Of a DNA stretch of 64,000 nt, positions 1 through 12,778 are shown in pieces. Under the pieces are notes generated by a model that was given only the letters and a program-made list of their open reading frames with translations, was not told the origin of the DNA and ran no database searches. Location of the stretch: assembly GCA_003049485.1 (NCBI GenBank), contig PYST01000063.1:62001-126000 (forward strand), given 5' to 3'. Both the position numbers and the translations under genes were made by a program. The DNA comes from Ophioceras dolichostomum. Lineage: Eukaryota; Ascomycota; Sordariomycetes; Magnaporthales; Ophioceraceae. Numbering within the stretch: the first letter of the stretch is position 1; each line of letters begins with the position of its first letter.

Positions 1-1863
1 CTCCCATGGCACCGGCACCACCCAACGCAGAGGCTTGCCCGAATGCCGGGGTGCTAGTCGGCTTAGCACCGCCTAGGGCAGAGGGCGTGCCAAAGGCAGG
101 GGCACCAAAGGCAGGGGCACCAAACGCCGAGGTGGAGGAGGCAGTCGCTGCGCTGCTACTGCCCCCAAAGGCTGTCGAGCCGAAGGCCGGCGCGGGTGAG
201 GCCGTGTTAGAGGCTGATGCCCATGGAGACTTCTTGGCACCAAGGGCGGTGGTACCACCAAAGGCCGGGGCCGGAGTGGCTGCTGCAGGCGTGCCGAAAG
301 CTGGGGCCTGGGTAGCCGGAGAGGCTGCGAATGCAGGCGCGCTAGCGGCAAAAGCAGAAGTTGTAGTGGTGCCTGCAGCAGGGCCACTGCCCTGAATGGC
401 CGAGATGCCAGGGTAGGTGGTGCCCTGCCGAATGGATTCGTTGTATACGATCCACCACGCGGCCAGGACACCTTCGTTGTTCAGTGCCCAGAGTCCGGGG
501 AGGGGGCCGGGAGATTCATCCATCTCCTCGGCAGGAATAGGTTTGTAGACCTTAGTCTTGGACGACAAATCCAGTGCAATGCCGAGAGGGAAGGTGTCAT
601 TGAAGTCCTCGCCCATGGGCAGCTGCGCGCGCTTGGAGTCGTCCGCGAACTCGGTAGTGGTGAAGACGCCCGTGATCTTCTCCGCAGGCACGTCACCGGT
701 TAGCGGCGCCGTGGATCGGGTCAGCAGGCCGATCGCCTCCCGCGACGAGGACGAGACGAGCAGCATATCCTGCAGGTTCGGTGGGAAGTCGCGCAGCCTC
801 AGAATGGAGTGGTGCGGCTTCTTGTCCGACCCGAAGGGTTCGACGGGGTCCGTCAGCTTTTGGAAGACGAAGGTTGTTGGCACCCCTTTCTCTTGGTGTC
901 GGGTGATGATGTGGTAGACTGAGGATGGGTCTCCATTGGTCACATTATGGATGACAAGGAAGACGTGGTTCTCCAGCCAGGCGAGGGAAGCAACTGTTTG
1001 GGTAGAATCTCGTCAGTTTGATGAACAAAGATAAACCAACAATGCGCAATAGATTTTCGCTGAGAGAACTTACCATGGTGGTCTCCCAAACTTGGTGGCT
1101 TGGGGATCTGAGCCTTGACCACACCTTCAGGAGTCATCTGCTCCACGGCGCCATCGGCAAGGCCAGCCACGAGCTGCTTGCCCTTGGTGCTCCACGCGGC
1201 GCACGACACGCCCGACCTAAGGACAGGGCCGTTGGGGCCAGAGACCAGCCCGCGCTGCTTGAGGTTCGCCACGAGCAGGTTTCCGTTGTTGGTGACGGCG
1301 ATGATGAGCTCCGCCATCTCGGGCATGGGGTTGGGCACCAGAGCGCGCAGGGGCTCGCCGCTTGTCGAGATCTCCATCGCCGGCTGTGTCGAGCCCCGCG
1401 AGAGGGCCTCGACATCATAGACCGCCAGCCCTCCCCCGGTCTCAGCCGAGATGATCAGATACTGTTCGTCGGCCGTGAACGCGAGCTGCGAGATCCGGAT
1501 CGGCAACAGGAGCTTCGCTTGTGGCTCGAACGGCCTCACCTCGCTTTCGACTCCATCTTCCTTGGGGGCGTCGAAGGTCTTGCGAACGGACTCGGTCGTG
1601 GCAATGTGCACCGCGTCTGGCCCCGCGGCGGCGACGAGGCCCTTTTTCGAGGCGATGCTGATGAGGCATGCTGTGGGGGACGGAGGGTCTTGCCATTTTG
1701 AGGTCAGCTGCACCTTCGCATCACCAGCGACGGCAAGAAACCCAAGGCCCTCGGTCTGGATAACCTCCAATTCCGGTCCCTGCGACAACCCCCCCGCCGT
1801 GGGAGCGGCAGCTCCTGCCGCGCCCATCAGGGCGTTTGATGTGTTCCCGAAGCTGAATGCCAT
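1..1863 (-). CDS. NUP159: Nucleoporin Nup159/Nup214-type, N-terminal part (C-terminus outside window)
   Basis: FG nucleoporin of the cytoplasmic face of the nuclear pore; in this family the N-terminal beta-propeller binds the DEAD-box helicase Dbp5 during mRNA export. Exons 1074-1863 and 1-993 are joined by an 80-bp intron (994-1073, GTAAGT..CAG) that restores frame within ...DHHG/VASLAWLENH. The start is the ATG at 1863 (MAFSFGNTSN); the only in-frame start-like codon just upstream is TTG. About 594 residues are visible: residues 1 to roughly 450 look like the propeller, and from about residue 470 the chain is Ala/Pro-rich with repeated AFG, PAFG and TAFGG motifs, the FG-repeat region. It runs off the window at base 1, so the coiled-coil C-terminus is missing. 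The family call rests on the propeller plus FG order and on recalled similarity. Confidence 0.85.
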
Positions 1864-2753
1864 GGTAGGTGCCAAGGATCCGCCTCTACAGAGGGGAACC
1901 TAGTGTTCAACAGTCGAAGAGTCGCATTGATAGGAGGAAGCGACTGTTTGTAGATAGGCTGGTCGGAGGCTCAGCGGAGAGCTCAAAATGCGTGGCGATG
2001 GAAGCCGTCGGGTGGTGAACGAATGCCTAGAGGCCGGTGGTAGGTTTTGGCTAAGGCACACCAGGCCGAATCTCGAGGAGAATCTAAGCTTTGGCGGTCG
2101 CAAGTGCAGCGGAATGAACACGTAAGAGAAGCCCGAAAAGCAAAATGCAAATGCCACTCTAAACGCCAGAGTCGTGGACAGAATGTCAAGCAAAAATGGG
2201 TGGGAAGTTGTGGTATGGTCGCCACTAAGGTTGAGGACCCAGAGCTTGGAGGCGGTGGTGTGTAAAGAATGCGACGCGCCTAGACTTAAGTGGGTCCGTG
2301 GGTGAGTATCTAGAAGCTTGGGCCACCCAACCTCTCACTCGAGCTGGGCGCAGCGTTCAGGTAAGTGCTGGTGCCTGAAGGATCCCTGAAGAATGCCTAA
2401 TAAGTGCCTGGAAAACGCCGTCTATTTCGAATACGGTATCACCAATGCGCGCAGCCTATAGGTACAGTTTACATGTAAAATCATACACCGTTACCACCCC
2501 GATTAGGTGACAACGATGCCATTCCCACCCCTTCCTACCCCATGAGTGCCGTGGGCCTCCCCAGAGCTCCCGAAACCCAGAGCCTCACTAGCTTCACAAA
2601 CGGCTCTGATCTGCTGAACCTTGCCGAGAGGTGGGTAGCTCGGCTGTATCATCTTCCCTCCATACCTCGAGCAGGAATTAGTGCGCTTGCTCAGTCTCCA
2701 AACCTCGCTTTTAACCTCGACGACTCTCAACTCATCTCAACTCAAACCAACAT
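1864..2753. other. Intergenic, Nup159 upstream / Pup1 downstream
   Basis: No convincing gene. It must hold the promoter and 5' leader of the Nup159 gene and the 3' end of the proteasome gene. Short open frames here show no domain, no good start and no coding composition. Confidence 0.6.
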
Positions 2754-3707
2754 TCATAGATCCAACTCCATACCCTCCGCATCAGCCGGTATCTCCGTGA
2801 CGCTGACGTAGTTGCCCAGCTCCTCCTTCTTCACGATCTTGTCCTTGAGCACCGCCGTGGTGCCCCTGGCGTACTTGTAGCTCTGCAGCTTCTGGCTCCG
2901 CTCGTTGGGCTTGATGTAGTTGCGCAGCAGCGTCGTCTTCTCCGCCGTGATGACCGCCACGTCCACGTTGCTTCCCGAGCCCAGGTCGTTGAAGATTCCC
3001 GCCTGGATCGCGTCGCTGCACAGCTTGACGGCCTGGTCGCGGTCCAGCTTGCCCTGCCACTGCGTCTCGAACACCGACATGGCCGCCAGCGAGCCCGAGC
3101 CCATCGTGACGTACGGCAGCTTGTCGGTGCTGCCGTGCGCGTGCACGGTGAACAGGTGCGTGCCCGTGGGGTCCACGCCCGCGACGACCAGGTACGCGCC
3201 GATGTAGCCCTCGTACTGGAACAGGTGCTGCTTGAGCATCGTCATGCAGGTGACCACGCGCGGCTTGCGGCCCGTCGAGAGCGAGTGCAGCTCCAGCTGC
3301 GACGAGATCAGCGCCGTCGTGAACTCCGTGTCCGCCGCCGTGCCCGCGCCCGCGCACCAGATCTGGGGGGAGATGTAGTGCAGCTTCTCGCAGTTCTTGT
3401 CCGCCACGATGGGCCCCGAAGTCGCTCGTGTATCAGCCGCGATCTAGACGTAGAGGGAGAAAAGAGTGGCAGCCAGTCAATCCATCAGATTACTCTACTT
3501 TGACTACCATATCCCTTCCACCAGACCAATCCATCAGGTCTCGAGCATGCATCAAGTCACAGATGGGAAGATATAACTCACCACCACACCGCCATCGAAT
3601 ATGCATCCGACAATCGTTGTGCCGGTGCTTGTGGCTTTTGGTAGCGCAACCCCCCGCGCTTGCAACGCCTTGTTGCGGTTGACATTTGAGAAATCGAAGC
3701 CGGGCAT
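2754..3707 (-). CDS. PUP1: 20S proteasome subunit beta-2 (Pup1, trypsin-like site)
   Basis: Catalytic beta-2 subunit of the 20S core, responsible for cleavage after basic residues. Exons are 3582-3707 and 2754-3443, with a 138-bp intron (3444-3581, GTGAGT..TAG) that restores GGVV/IAADTRATSGPIVADKNC. The product is 271 aa. Gly29-Thr30 in the string STGTTIVG is the expected autoprocessing site, so residues 1-29 are the propeptide and Thr30 becomes the N-terminal nucleophile. The ADTRAT and IVADKNC strings match beta-2 subunits, and the C-terminal arm, which in this family wraps the neighbouring beta-3, is present. Length and cleavage position agree with the yeast protein. All key residues seem intact. 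Confidence 0.95.
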
Positions 3708-5183
3708 TCTGTATTCTGGACCGGTTCTATCGAGATCGGGATCGATTGGCGGAGATTGTGTGATTGTGTTTTTTCGACGATGTGCTTCGTTGAAAAAGGC
3801 GGACGTGGTTCGTTGGTATCGACTTGCTTGGGATAGATGATGGTTGATAGGAGCTAAAGCTGCCAGCTGAGAGATGTTGGGTCCGCCGACGTACGCCAGC
3901 TGCAGCCTGTAGCCTTGCTCAGGTGGACTGCACGTGACCCACATTTGTGGGCTGCATCTAAGTGGTCACAAATGTGCCGTCCAACACCGTTTCAATCACT
4001 GAGAAGCAAAACAGATCTTCAATGAAAAGGCCAACAATTTTGCTACATGCCATACCTACAGGTACCAGGCATCAATGCTCGGTATTCCCGAGTCATTGTC
4101 CCTGATCAATGCCAGCATAACTGGACCTGACACGACATGCCGAGCAGGAGCTCCGAAGAAGGCGGACCTGAAGCTATCAGCCTCCTTCGTCATCCTCCCC
4201 AGCTAAGAGAATGGTTCGAGATGGCGAGCGCTGGACCAGTTTCAAATCGAAAACTACCAGTATCTAGTCCGGTTTCCCCACAAACTCGCTGACACAGTGC
4301 ACTCGAGCAAAAAGACGGAAACGGGACGGGGCGTGATGGATGCGGGGACGGGATTCTCTCCATGACAGAGCACGCGCCCGCAGGCGCCCATCCGAGCTCC
4401 CCTCAACAGGCAATGCCAGGATTGTCTGAACTCCTAGTTCCGTGAACAAAGATGTGTGCGTACGGTTGGTTGAGATTGAGGATCACCAGCGGTTCAGTTC
4501 GTTCCCGATCACAGCATCTTGATGTAATGTTCATAGAGAATAGATTGTTTAAGGTTGCTCAGGTCCAAGAAACGGAAACCCAATCAATCAAAGATCCATC
4601 GATGCTCTCATAAAGCATGCTCTCTAACCACCTCGCCTCCCGTCCTCCCTATGGTTTCCCCTCCAACTGTCTCTCTCACACACATACCAGCCCCCATCTG
4701 CTCAGTTCGAACCCACGTCCCTCCACTGCACATCCTTCAGCCAGCTTAAGCTGCAGCCGCTGTTGGCCAACATGTGTAACCAACAAGAGTAAAAAGAAGA
4801 AAAATGAAAGAGAAAGTCCCAGAACTCCGTTGAGCGGATTTCCTCGATGCTGTTTTGTCGGCGACGGGTGGAGGGTATGTTTTTGGTATGTGACAGGTCA
4901 TTATCATAAGGTACAGGATAACGTATATACGGGGTTTTGTTTTTGTTCGTTTCTTTCACACACGCACGCGGGGACTCGCTCGCTCGTTCGGAAAGACAAA
5001 CAAAAGAAGAAATGGCGAAGAAAAAAATATGTTCGACGTAGAGTGTACCCGACGAGGGAAGTACCAGTGGGTGGGGTGGTTCATCAGTGCTGAATGTTGA
5101 ATGATGAAAAAAAGAATTATGAAAAAAGCCCAACATGGTGATAATGACGGTGCTGGGTTGGTAGTCGGCGGTTGGTTAACAGA
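3708..5183. other. Intergenic, Pup1 promoter side and Sel1-gene 3' side
   Basis: No supported gene. Near the Pup1 start (base 3707) lie an E-box CACGTG at 3931-3936 and two related dyad sites (3938-3951 and 3966-3977), listed separately. Toward 5184 the sequence is A/T-richer and probably contains the 3' UTR of the Sel1-repeat gene. I did not see the classical proteasome element GGTGGCAAA. Confidence 0.55.
3931..3977. promoter_or_regulatory. E-box plus paired dyad sites upstream of PUP1
   Basis: CACGTG (3931-3936) is followed by the perfect dyad CCCACA-TT-TGTGGG (3938-3951). A second related site, TCACAAATGTGC (3966-3977), carries CACA-AA-TGTG, the same core on the opposite strand. They lie 224-270 bp upstream of the PUP1 ATG, a normal distance for activator sites. 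The function is inferred only from symmetry, repetition and position. Confidence 0.4.
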
Positions 5184-7599
5184 TTATGCGTGAGTGCTGC
5201 TGCTGCTGCTCTTCAAGCCGAACAGTCCGCCGCGTGTTCGCGACTTGGAGCGAGCCGCCTTCTTGTCCGACTTCGGAGACGTCTGTCCGTCGTCATCGTA
5301 CTTGGACTTGTGTATCCTATGAAATGGGAGGCGACACTTAAGTGTTAGCAAAAGGAGCTAGGCACGTGCAAGATGCATCAGGTGTCAAAGGTCAATTGTC
5401 AACGTCAGTCGAATACTCACCAGCTGTTGCCAACCATGCTCATACCTTTGGCCTCAGCCTGGCGGTAGAACTTGGCGCTCTTCTTCAGATCTTTCTTGCA
5501 TCCAATACCCTGGGCATAGCAGAACCCGGCTTCTGCAAGAGCATCAATATCGCCCCAAGCTAAAGCAAGTTGATGACCATGTGTTAGCAAAGAAATTCAG
5601 CAATCGATCCGGCTCATCAAAACGGATCAAGGCAAGGACAAAAAGGCGCCCAGAAAAACTTACTGCCTGCAATCTCAAAGCACCTCAGCGCCAGAGCCTT
5701 GTCCTGCTCGATCCCCCAACCATTCATGTGGCTAACGCCCAGCTCATAGATACTGAGCGCAAACTGGGCCTTGCGTTGCTTGTTATCCAAAAAGTCGATC
5801 CGCTTCCCCTCCTTCGCCTGCCCTTCGTCGTCGGCGAGCTCCAGGCCCGCGCAGTCGGCCGCCTTGCGGAGCCACTCGACCCCCTCCCTCTGGTTCGCCC
5901 TCATGCCCCAGCCGTGCCTGCACGCGAGCGCGTAGAGCAGCATGCCCGTCGGGTGGCCCTGGCGCGCCGCGTGCCGGAGGTGGTACGTCGACTCGTTGAG
6001 CGACCCTTGCTGGTGCAGCTCGATCGCGGTCGCCACGTGCTCCTCTGCGGGGATCTCGGCCGCCGAGGCCAGCGAGTGCAACGACCTAGCGGGCCTGACG
6101 GTGCTAGCGGAGTCACTAGTCGTCGCGGACATGGTGGTGTGGGCCCTAGTCACCTCGCGCCGTGGCGAACCCAGAGCGCGACCTCGGGGAGATTCTTCTG
6201 ACGAACGGCCGCCGTCCGTCGATGGGCGGCTGGGGTCGGGAGATGGCTGCAGCGTTGGACGGAGGACCTCTGTGCTGAGTTTGCTTCGCTCCAGGGAGGA
6301 CCGGGGGAAGTGGCCCGAGGAGCTCGAAGGCCTCGTTGGTGGCGAGGGAGGCGCCTGGCCGATCGTATGCATGGTGCTTGGCGGCGCCATTGATTGGTCA
6401 TTCCCGAACGATCCTTGCGACAGCGACTCTGGAAAGGGAGACGTCCGCTGAAGCATCTTCCCCCTAGGTAATGAGTACTTGGAGTAGATATACGATGGTG
6501 CGCCTTGCTTGGAGTCGTCGGCGGATGTGTCTGGGAAGCAATCGCTGTTCATGCTGACGGGGGTGTGAGCGGTGTCATCGGTGAATATGAACGAGGCCTG
6601 GCTGTCTGACGATGCCTGACGATTAGGGAGGTCAAACGACGGTGTGCCAGCCCGGCTCAGCGGTCGTGAGAAGTTGAAAGACGGCCTCGGTAGAGGTGCC
6701 GATATGTCTGAGCTGATAGAAGGTGACCGTTGGTATGAGCCCGCAGCTGGTGACATCATCCCACTGCTGGTCGAAAGCTTGCGGGGTGCGTGGGAATGGT
6801 ACGACGCGCTCATGGAGCTGCCTGAACCCTCCTCTTCTGTGGGCTCCAAAGGCACAGAGACGACGCTGGAGGAGCGATTTAGGAACAGCTGCCGGGGTGG
6901 CGCAAGACCCTGCATGTCGAACGAATGCGACTTGCCTAACCTCTCCGGGGAGTGAGACAGTGCCTGGCCGGGCATCGGCGACCCCATGCCCATGGGTAGT
7001 GGCTTTTCTCTCGGAGGGGAGCCGAATTCCGAAGGCCGCTCACGGGACGACACGCTACCGATCGGGGACGGTGACCGCTCTCTCCTCGCCCCAAACAGAC
7101 CCCCACTAGTCTCTTCGACGTTTTCCAACTGCCGACCGCGGGAATAGTCAAAGGCGGGATGCGTAGGTAATGGAAGAGGCTCATCGGGTGTCGGCGGTAT
7201 GCGGCTCATTCGTGGGTGCATCGACCTCGGGCGCACCAGGGGCTCATCGACCTCAGCCTTGCTGCCCAGGCCCAGGCCACCAGCGGAGTGCGCCTGGGGG
7301 GACTCTGCATGGTCGGACATGGAGTCGACGGATAGGGAGCGGAAATATTCGGACCTCCCCTGGACTATCAGGGGGCTCTCTGTCGTTAGAGGCGGAAGTC
7401 TGCTGATTCTGTTGTCGGCCTTCACGCTCTGCTCCAGCTGCTTGGCGAGCATACGGCTGTGCATCGCAAAGGCATCCAGCGGAGACAGCTCTGGCGGAGC
7501 TTCGCCGGCGACGTGTAGCCGTGGGGACCTGAGCGGCTTGGATGTGGACGCCTGCGACTGCGAGCGCAGGTCGATGAAGGGTGGTCTTGGAGCCGCCAT
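5184..7599 (-). CDS. Sel1-repeat protein, Nif1/Dsf2-like
   Basis: Three exons, 5664-7599, 5421-5559 and 5184-5316, with two 104-bp introns (GTAAGT..TAG and GTGAGT..TAG), give 735 aa. The first ~540 residues are Ser/Pro-rich and disordered (many SPxR and RxxS strings), as expected of a phosphoregulated scaffold. Three Sel1/TPR-like repeats follow at about 545-582, 611-645 and 647-683, each with a G-W/I-G-x-x-x-x-A/G-x-x-W/C core; the third is assembled across the first intron. The tail is basic with IHKSKY and GLFGLK strings. The layout resembles fungal Sel1 proteins such as fission-yeast Nif1, budding-yeast Dsf2 and chitin-synthase activators of the Skt5 type; I cannot separate these by eye. 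It probably acts as a scaffold in cell-cycle or polarity control. Start ATG at 7599. Confidence 0.8.
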
Positions 7600-10500
7600 G
7601 GTTATGGATCGCGATTCAGACCATAAGGGGGCAGAAAATCGACCAGACCCAATTCAAGCCGACAAAAAAGGTAAAAGAGGGTAAACGACCGAGTCTTTCG
7701 CGAGGGCCGAGTTGACGTCTAATAAGCTCGAATAAAGGAGGGGTCGAGTTTTGTTGCGTGCCAATGCCAGCGAGCGAGCGATTGGAATGTGCACAGTGAC
7801 CAGGCGTGTTGTGTGTGATGGTGTGTACGTTGGTAGTCGCCTTGATTCCAATATTTCTGGCCCTTCTTCCTCCTCTGCTAATGCTGTGCCTCTCAAACCA
7901 AACGACAGATCACTACGTCAAGTAATCGACAGTGCCACCGACGGGGCCAGACCAAAAGTCGTAGGAAGTGGCTAGGTCGTGGTGGAGAGCGCATGAATGA
8001 CGAGGCCGGGTCAAACCATGAACACGGCAACAGAACGACGGAAGAATTCGACGGGAAACAATGCAGGATCGGCGTGGATGAGTTTTTCGCAAGAGCGAGT
8101 GAGTGGCCGTGGGTGAGTAAATGGCGATATCAAGTACGGAATAACGTATGGTAACGAATGGCTTGCTCGGGCGCGCGACGGCGGGTAAATTGCTGGGAGA
8201 TGTTCGAAAGTTCGATATCCTGATTTTCGTCTCTATGGGGTGGTGATGTCGGCCAGTCGGGGAAGTCGCATCAGATCGTCCCGCTGCTTTTGGCTGCTTT
8301 TGGTTGCTTTGCTTTTTCGACGGCGGGGGAGCGAGTGTCAAAGAACAGGATTTCCTCGATTCCCTCGACAGATCTCGGCCAAAGAACAAAACGACATCGA
8401 CGGATTGGCCGCGAGGGGGGGGAACGCCTTTCAGGCGTGCGGGGGAGAACGAGAGGGAGGATGGGTGGTGGTGGTGGGAGACGGAGAGAGGAGGTTCAAG
8501 AAAAACGAATGTCAAGAGCTCGCCATCAACCCTCGAAAGTTTACTACAACAGAGTAGTAAACCCGTTGACGGTAGAAACGACTCTTGGGGAGTGCCGGCG
8601 CAGCAAGGTTGATTTGAGACCCCAAAACCAAGACGACCCGAGCAGGCGAGCAGGGAAGTCGTTCGTCACGGCCTCAGTCAGGAGCAGGGCCCAGTGCCGA
8701 GGGGAGGACTAGGGAGGTCAAAAATAATAAATTGCCAATTCAGGTAAGATCGAGTCCACAAATGGCTAGAGCGATTGGTCTCGGCGGGGGCCGGGCTTAA
8801 TTTTAGGGCGCATTCAGGTACGAAATCAGCACGGAGGCACACTTCCAGGGGGGCGCGTGGTCACTAGGGGACGATGCTAGGCCATAAAATGTCAAGCATC
8901 ACCAGCGCACACGACAAGTTGATTGTTTGCTGCGCGAGCCAACCACCATTGGGTTTTAGACTCTCCCAGCAGCGCCGCCACCGAGGTAATCGAACCAGGG
9001 CGGGTGGACTAACTGAACAGTCTGGCGGATCTAGCGACGACTGGCCTCCCGCCCGCCACCAGACAGCTCAGCGTTCGTGCGAGTCAAGCTGCTGCTTCCA
9101 TTAATATCACCGCTAGCTACGTGTTACGAACGACGTTTCTCACGATTGATGATGTTTCCATTGCACGAAAACTGCGCGGTCGTCAGAGTGGCCACCCAAG
9201 ACGGCCGACGGACGGGCAGCAGCAGCCAAGGATGCAGGTCCGCTAAAACCACAACGGCCGCCACCCGTATGGGGTATGTACCCGCGATGATGCCCCATCG
9301 ATTTCCTGCATTGTATTTTTTATTTTATTTTTCCTTCTTTATTTTCTCATTTTCCCATTTTCCCCCTCCTTCTTCCTTTTCGAGACCCTTTTCTTCTGCC
9401 GTGCAGCAAGCGGGTGCGGGCCAACCCCTGAAAGGCCAAAACTTGTGGCCCGCCCCCCTAGTCCCCTTCCCTTTCCCACATTTCCTCCTCTCCAAAACTC
9501 CTTTCCCCGGCCGATCTTGCACCAGACCTGCAGAGTGCAGACCTGCTGCAGCGAGCACGGGCTGTGATCAGTTGATCATCACGATCACGATCAATCAGCT
9601 TCAATCAGCATTCATCGATGATGCATTCGTGCGAAGCTTGAAGCAAGCATTGAGAGCTTGTTGAATGGCTGTCGAGTTGACAACCGCCACCACTCATGTT
9701 AGTCGTTGGCCGCCACACACACTCACTCACTCGATTGCTCACTCATACAAGCCCCGTTTATTGGTTCTTTTGGGGGGGCAATCACCGTTCACAGCCAGCT
9801 TCTCAGTTTGCATCTGCTTGCGCAAGCAGCAGCTGGGTGGCAAAACGCGACTCCAAAAGACAAGCTCCCTTGGAATGAAAGGGAGGCTTGCTTATTACCC
9901 CTATTCAGCACACCCACCTGTGCGACTCTGCCACTGGCGAACATGACGCTTGCACGAAGGTTGCAAGCAACAATCCAGAACCAACAACAATCCATCACCG
10001 ACCGGATTATCATATTCGAGCCAAGGATTTTGGGGCTTGCCGATCCAATGGCCTGCAATGACCCAGACCGCTTTGCCGGTTTTCCCAGTTTGCCCAGTAA
10101 AAATGCTGCCAGAGTCAGCCCAGCATTTTGCATTTCCATGTTGGTGGAAATATTATTAGTAGCAGCTTTCTGATAGGGAATCACTGGTGAGACATGGCAA
10201 TTCGAGGGGCCGCGATGGGATCCAGACGCGTCGATATGCAAGCTCCCAACTCCCACAGGACGGAAATCCACATGCCCAGGAGGAGGTCCAGGCAGTCACT
10301 TTGACTTGTGCCTTGATTTTGTCTGATTTCCTGGTTGGGCGTATGCGAGGGGATCCTTTCCGTTGCTGGTCATCCATCCATCCCATCTCCTTTACGAGAT
10401 AGTCGAGACCCCAAGTGGCCAGGCACGGCGCAGGTACCGATATGCCACAGATAATCGGCGACGCTCTAGCCTCACCACAGCCCCTTTCTCTGATCGAGTA

Positions 10501-12778
10501 TGCCTGGAGACCCAATCTGGTACACGACCATCAGGTGTGAGGCAAAAAGGCAAAGGATTACGAATGAGTGAACCCGTCTACTCGCATCATCCCTTTCGCG
10601 ATCGGCTTCCAACAAGTGGTGGCATGTAGCGTCGGGGAATTAAAAGAAAAAAAATAGACTTCTTTACGATTTTTTTTAATCATGACGGGGCGACTGTTTC
10701 ACCTCAGCCGGGGGAAAGCCTCGAAGTCCTCACTGGCCAGCCGCCCGAATGAACCGAATGAGGCCATAAAAGGAGACAAAGGAGACAAGATGAACTGTTC
10801 TAGTCTCATTCGACGGCTTCCGCCAATCGGCGGGCTGGAGTCTCCCGTCTCCCGCCAAACCGGCTCAACGCCTCTTTCGTCACCAAACTTGCTCTCTCTC
10901 TTTGTCTCTTCTTTGCGCCAACAACGACCACATCCAACCCTTCGCTGCGTAAGCCCCTTTTTTTTTTTTTTTTTCCTACGTGTTCGGCTTGTCGTCTGAC
11001 AGGCAGGTGAACGAGCCAACTCCCGAGCCGGCCTCCCAGCCAGCCAAATAGATCGAACGGACGGACAGACGCACGCACGCACGCGCACGCACACACTGGC
11101 GCGCAAACGCACGCACACGGGATCAGAAATCCTTCGCGTCTGTCCTGGTCGTCGTGGAGAAACCCTGCACACAGGCCGCCACAAACTGCAAGCAAAACAC
11201 ACGGGATATTCCATTTCATTGTTTCTGATGTGGTATTTCTTCTGGGACATCTCATCAAAAGTTTCGAAATTGCCCGGCCACCCCAGAACCCCAAACTAAA
11301 CCCCAATTGGGAGTCATCCCGCCATCCGATGGTCCAATTAGGCCGAAATAACCACCCCAGATATATAAAAATCGATCCCTTCGTGTTATTGTCTATATTT
11401 CGAATTCGTCCAGTCAGCAACCATCTCGAGCAGACACAACAGCGCCACCGAGCAAGCCAGAGAGAGTGAGAGAGAGAGAGAGAGAGAAAGAGAGAAAGAG
11501 GCGTGCGTACTCCGTAGTGTGTAAAGCAAACAAACATCTTCTGATACCCTACTAGCCTAATAGCTCCCAATATTCTTTCATTTCTAGGCTTGTTTGTTTG
11601 TCCCCTGCTCCACTGTCGTCCCCATCGTCGTGTCGTTCGGCTCAGTGCAGGGTAGGGAAGAGATCGGTAGGCCAGTCAGTCTCAGTCAGTACCACGGAGC
11701 ACGACAGGACGGAAATTCGCACCGTGGGATGATGCGATGGCTCGGCGCGCGACAACAACGACGACGACGGCAGGATGCAGAATTGGCTGCACGTGTCCGT
11801 TCGGAGCCGCGGTTAAAGTTGCCTGTCTTGTGTGTGTGCTGTTGCTGTTGTCTTGTCTTTGCTTCACGGAGCATTGAGGAGAAAATTAAAAGCACGGTAT
11901 ATATAACTATGGGGAATATGTGGTGATTGAAACAAGACAAAATGAGTAAGGTCAGAGCGAGGACTGTGTACATGCTCTGTGCTCCGCACCTACCACATGA
12001 GCGAGGGACGACGACGAGGAAAGAAAACGGATCATCATCGGATCGTTGCCGACTTCAGCCTCAAATATCTACACTGGCCAGTTTCAGCATGTGTATCACC
12101 TCCCCACCGCTCAGACTGGCTGCCTCCGACGCGAGTTGACAGACAGACTGAGGCCAAAACGAACGAGAAGAACCTTTCTTTTCCTTCTTCGTTTCCTGTT
12201 CTTTTGTTTTCACCTTTTTATTCTTGCCGACCTACTTCCTCCTAGTGTAAGTACCCTTTGTCTTGTTCTACCTCGAAAAAAATGCTACATATGTCGGTAC
12301 TACCATCTTACTGAAGCGGCAAAGATTACAACAGACAACGGACGAGAGCGAACCCACGAACGAAAGGCTGCAGCGCATAAGGGAGAAAAAGGACAAGAAA
12401 ACCATATCCCAGATAATCCAATAAAAAAAGAACTCCAGCTCCCATGCCATGAGCGGCTCGAGAAGGCCATGATAGGTAAGGTACTCAGGGAAAAGCCTGA
12501 CGCTGGTGAGGAACCAGGGGGTATACCACGAAACCCAACTGTTTCCGCCCAGGAAGAAGACTAGCAAAGAATATCTTCACTCGGATGCCGCTGCTAGATG
12601 GCTTCTCCCTCTTTTTATGGTCTCTTTGTTTTTTTGCACCGACTCCTCCCTCCAACAACGCTTTATCATCGGGGTTACAAGACGGAACGAACCCCGACTG
12701 ATCATGATCATAGCCATTTGCCGGTCTATAAAAGCTCGTTGTTTTTACTTCTTCTCTCCTCAGCCACATAAAACCAAA
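7600..12778. other. 5.2-kb stretch without a recognisable gene
   Basis: No open frame here has a domain, a credible start plus coding composition, or a convincing splice chain. Visible items: pyrimidine-rich tracts near 9300-9500; a T17 tract at 10958-10974; an (ACGC)n/(AC)n stretch at 11069-11097; a strong TATA-like TATATAAAA near 11363 on the + strand; an (AG)n run at about 11459-11500. The part next to 7599 should hold the promoter and leader of the Sel1 gene; the part next to 12779 the 3' UTR of ERV46. Untranslated RNA or small secreted proteins with introns cannot be excluded. Confidence 0.5.
11360..11375 (+). promoter_or_regulatory. TATA-like box in otherwise gene-free DNA
   Basis: TATATAAAA on the + strand is followed 30-60 bp later by a pyrimidine-rich stretch and CA dinucleotides that could serve as start sites. 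No clear coding region follows, so it may belong to a non-coding transcript or be fortuitous. Confidence 0.25.

Noticed and set aside
1018..1701. 227-codon plus-strand open frame opposite Nup159
   Set aside because: It is antisense to the beta-propeller exon and has no features of its own.
10806..11570. 254-codon minus-strand open frame with hydrophobic segments
   Set aside because: It spans low-complexity AC/GA tracts, and its composition (Cys/Arg/Val from repeat translation) is not that of a protein.
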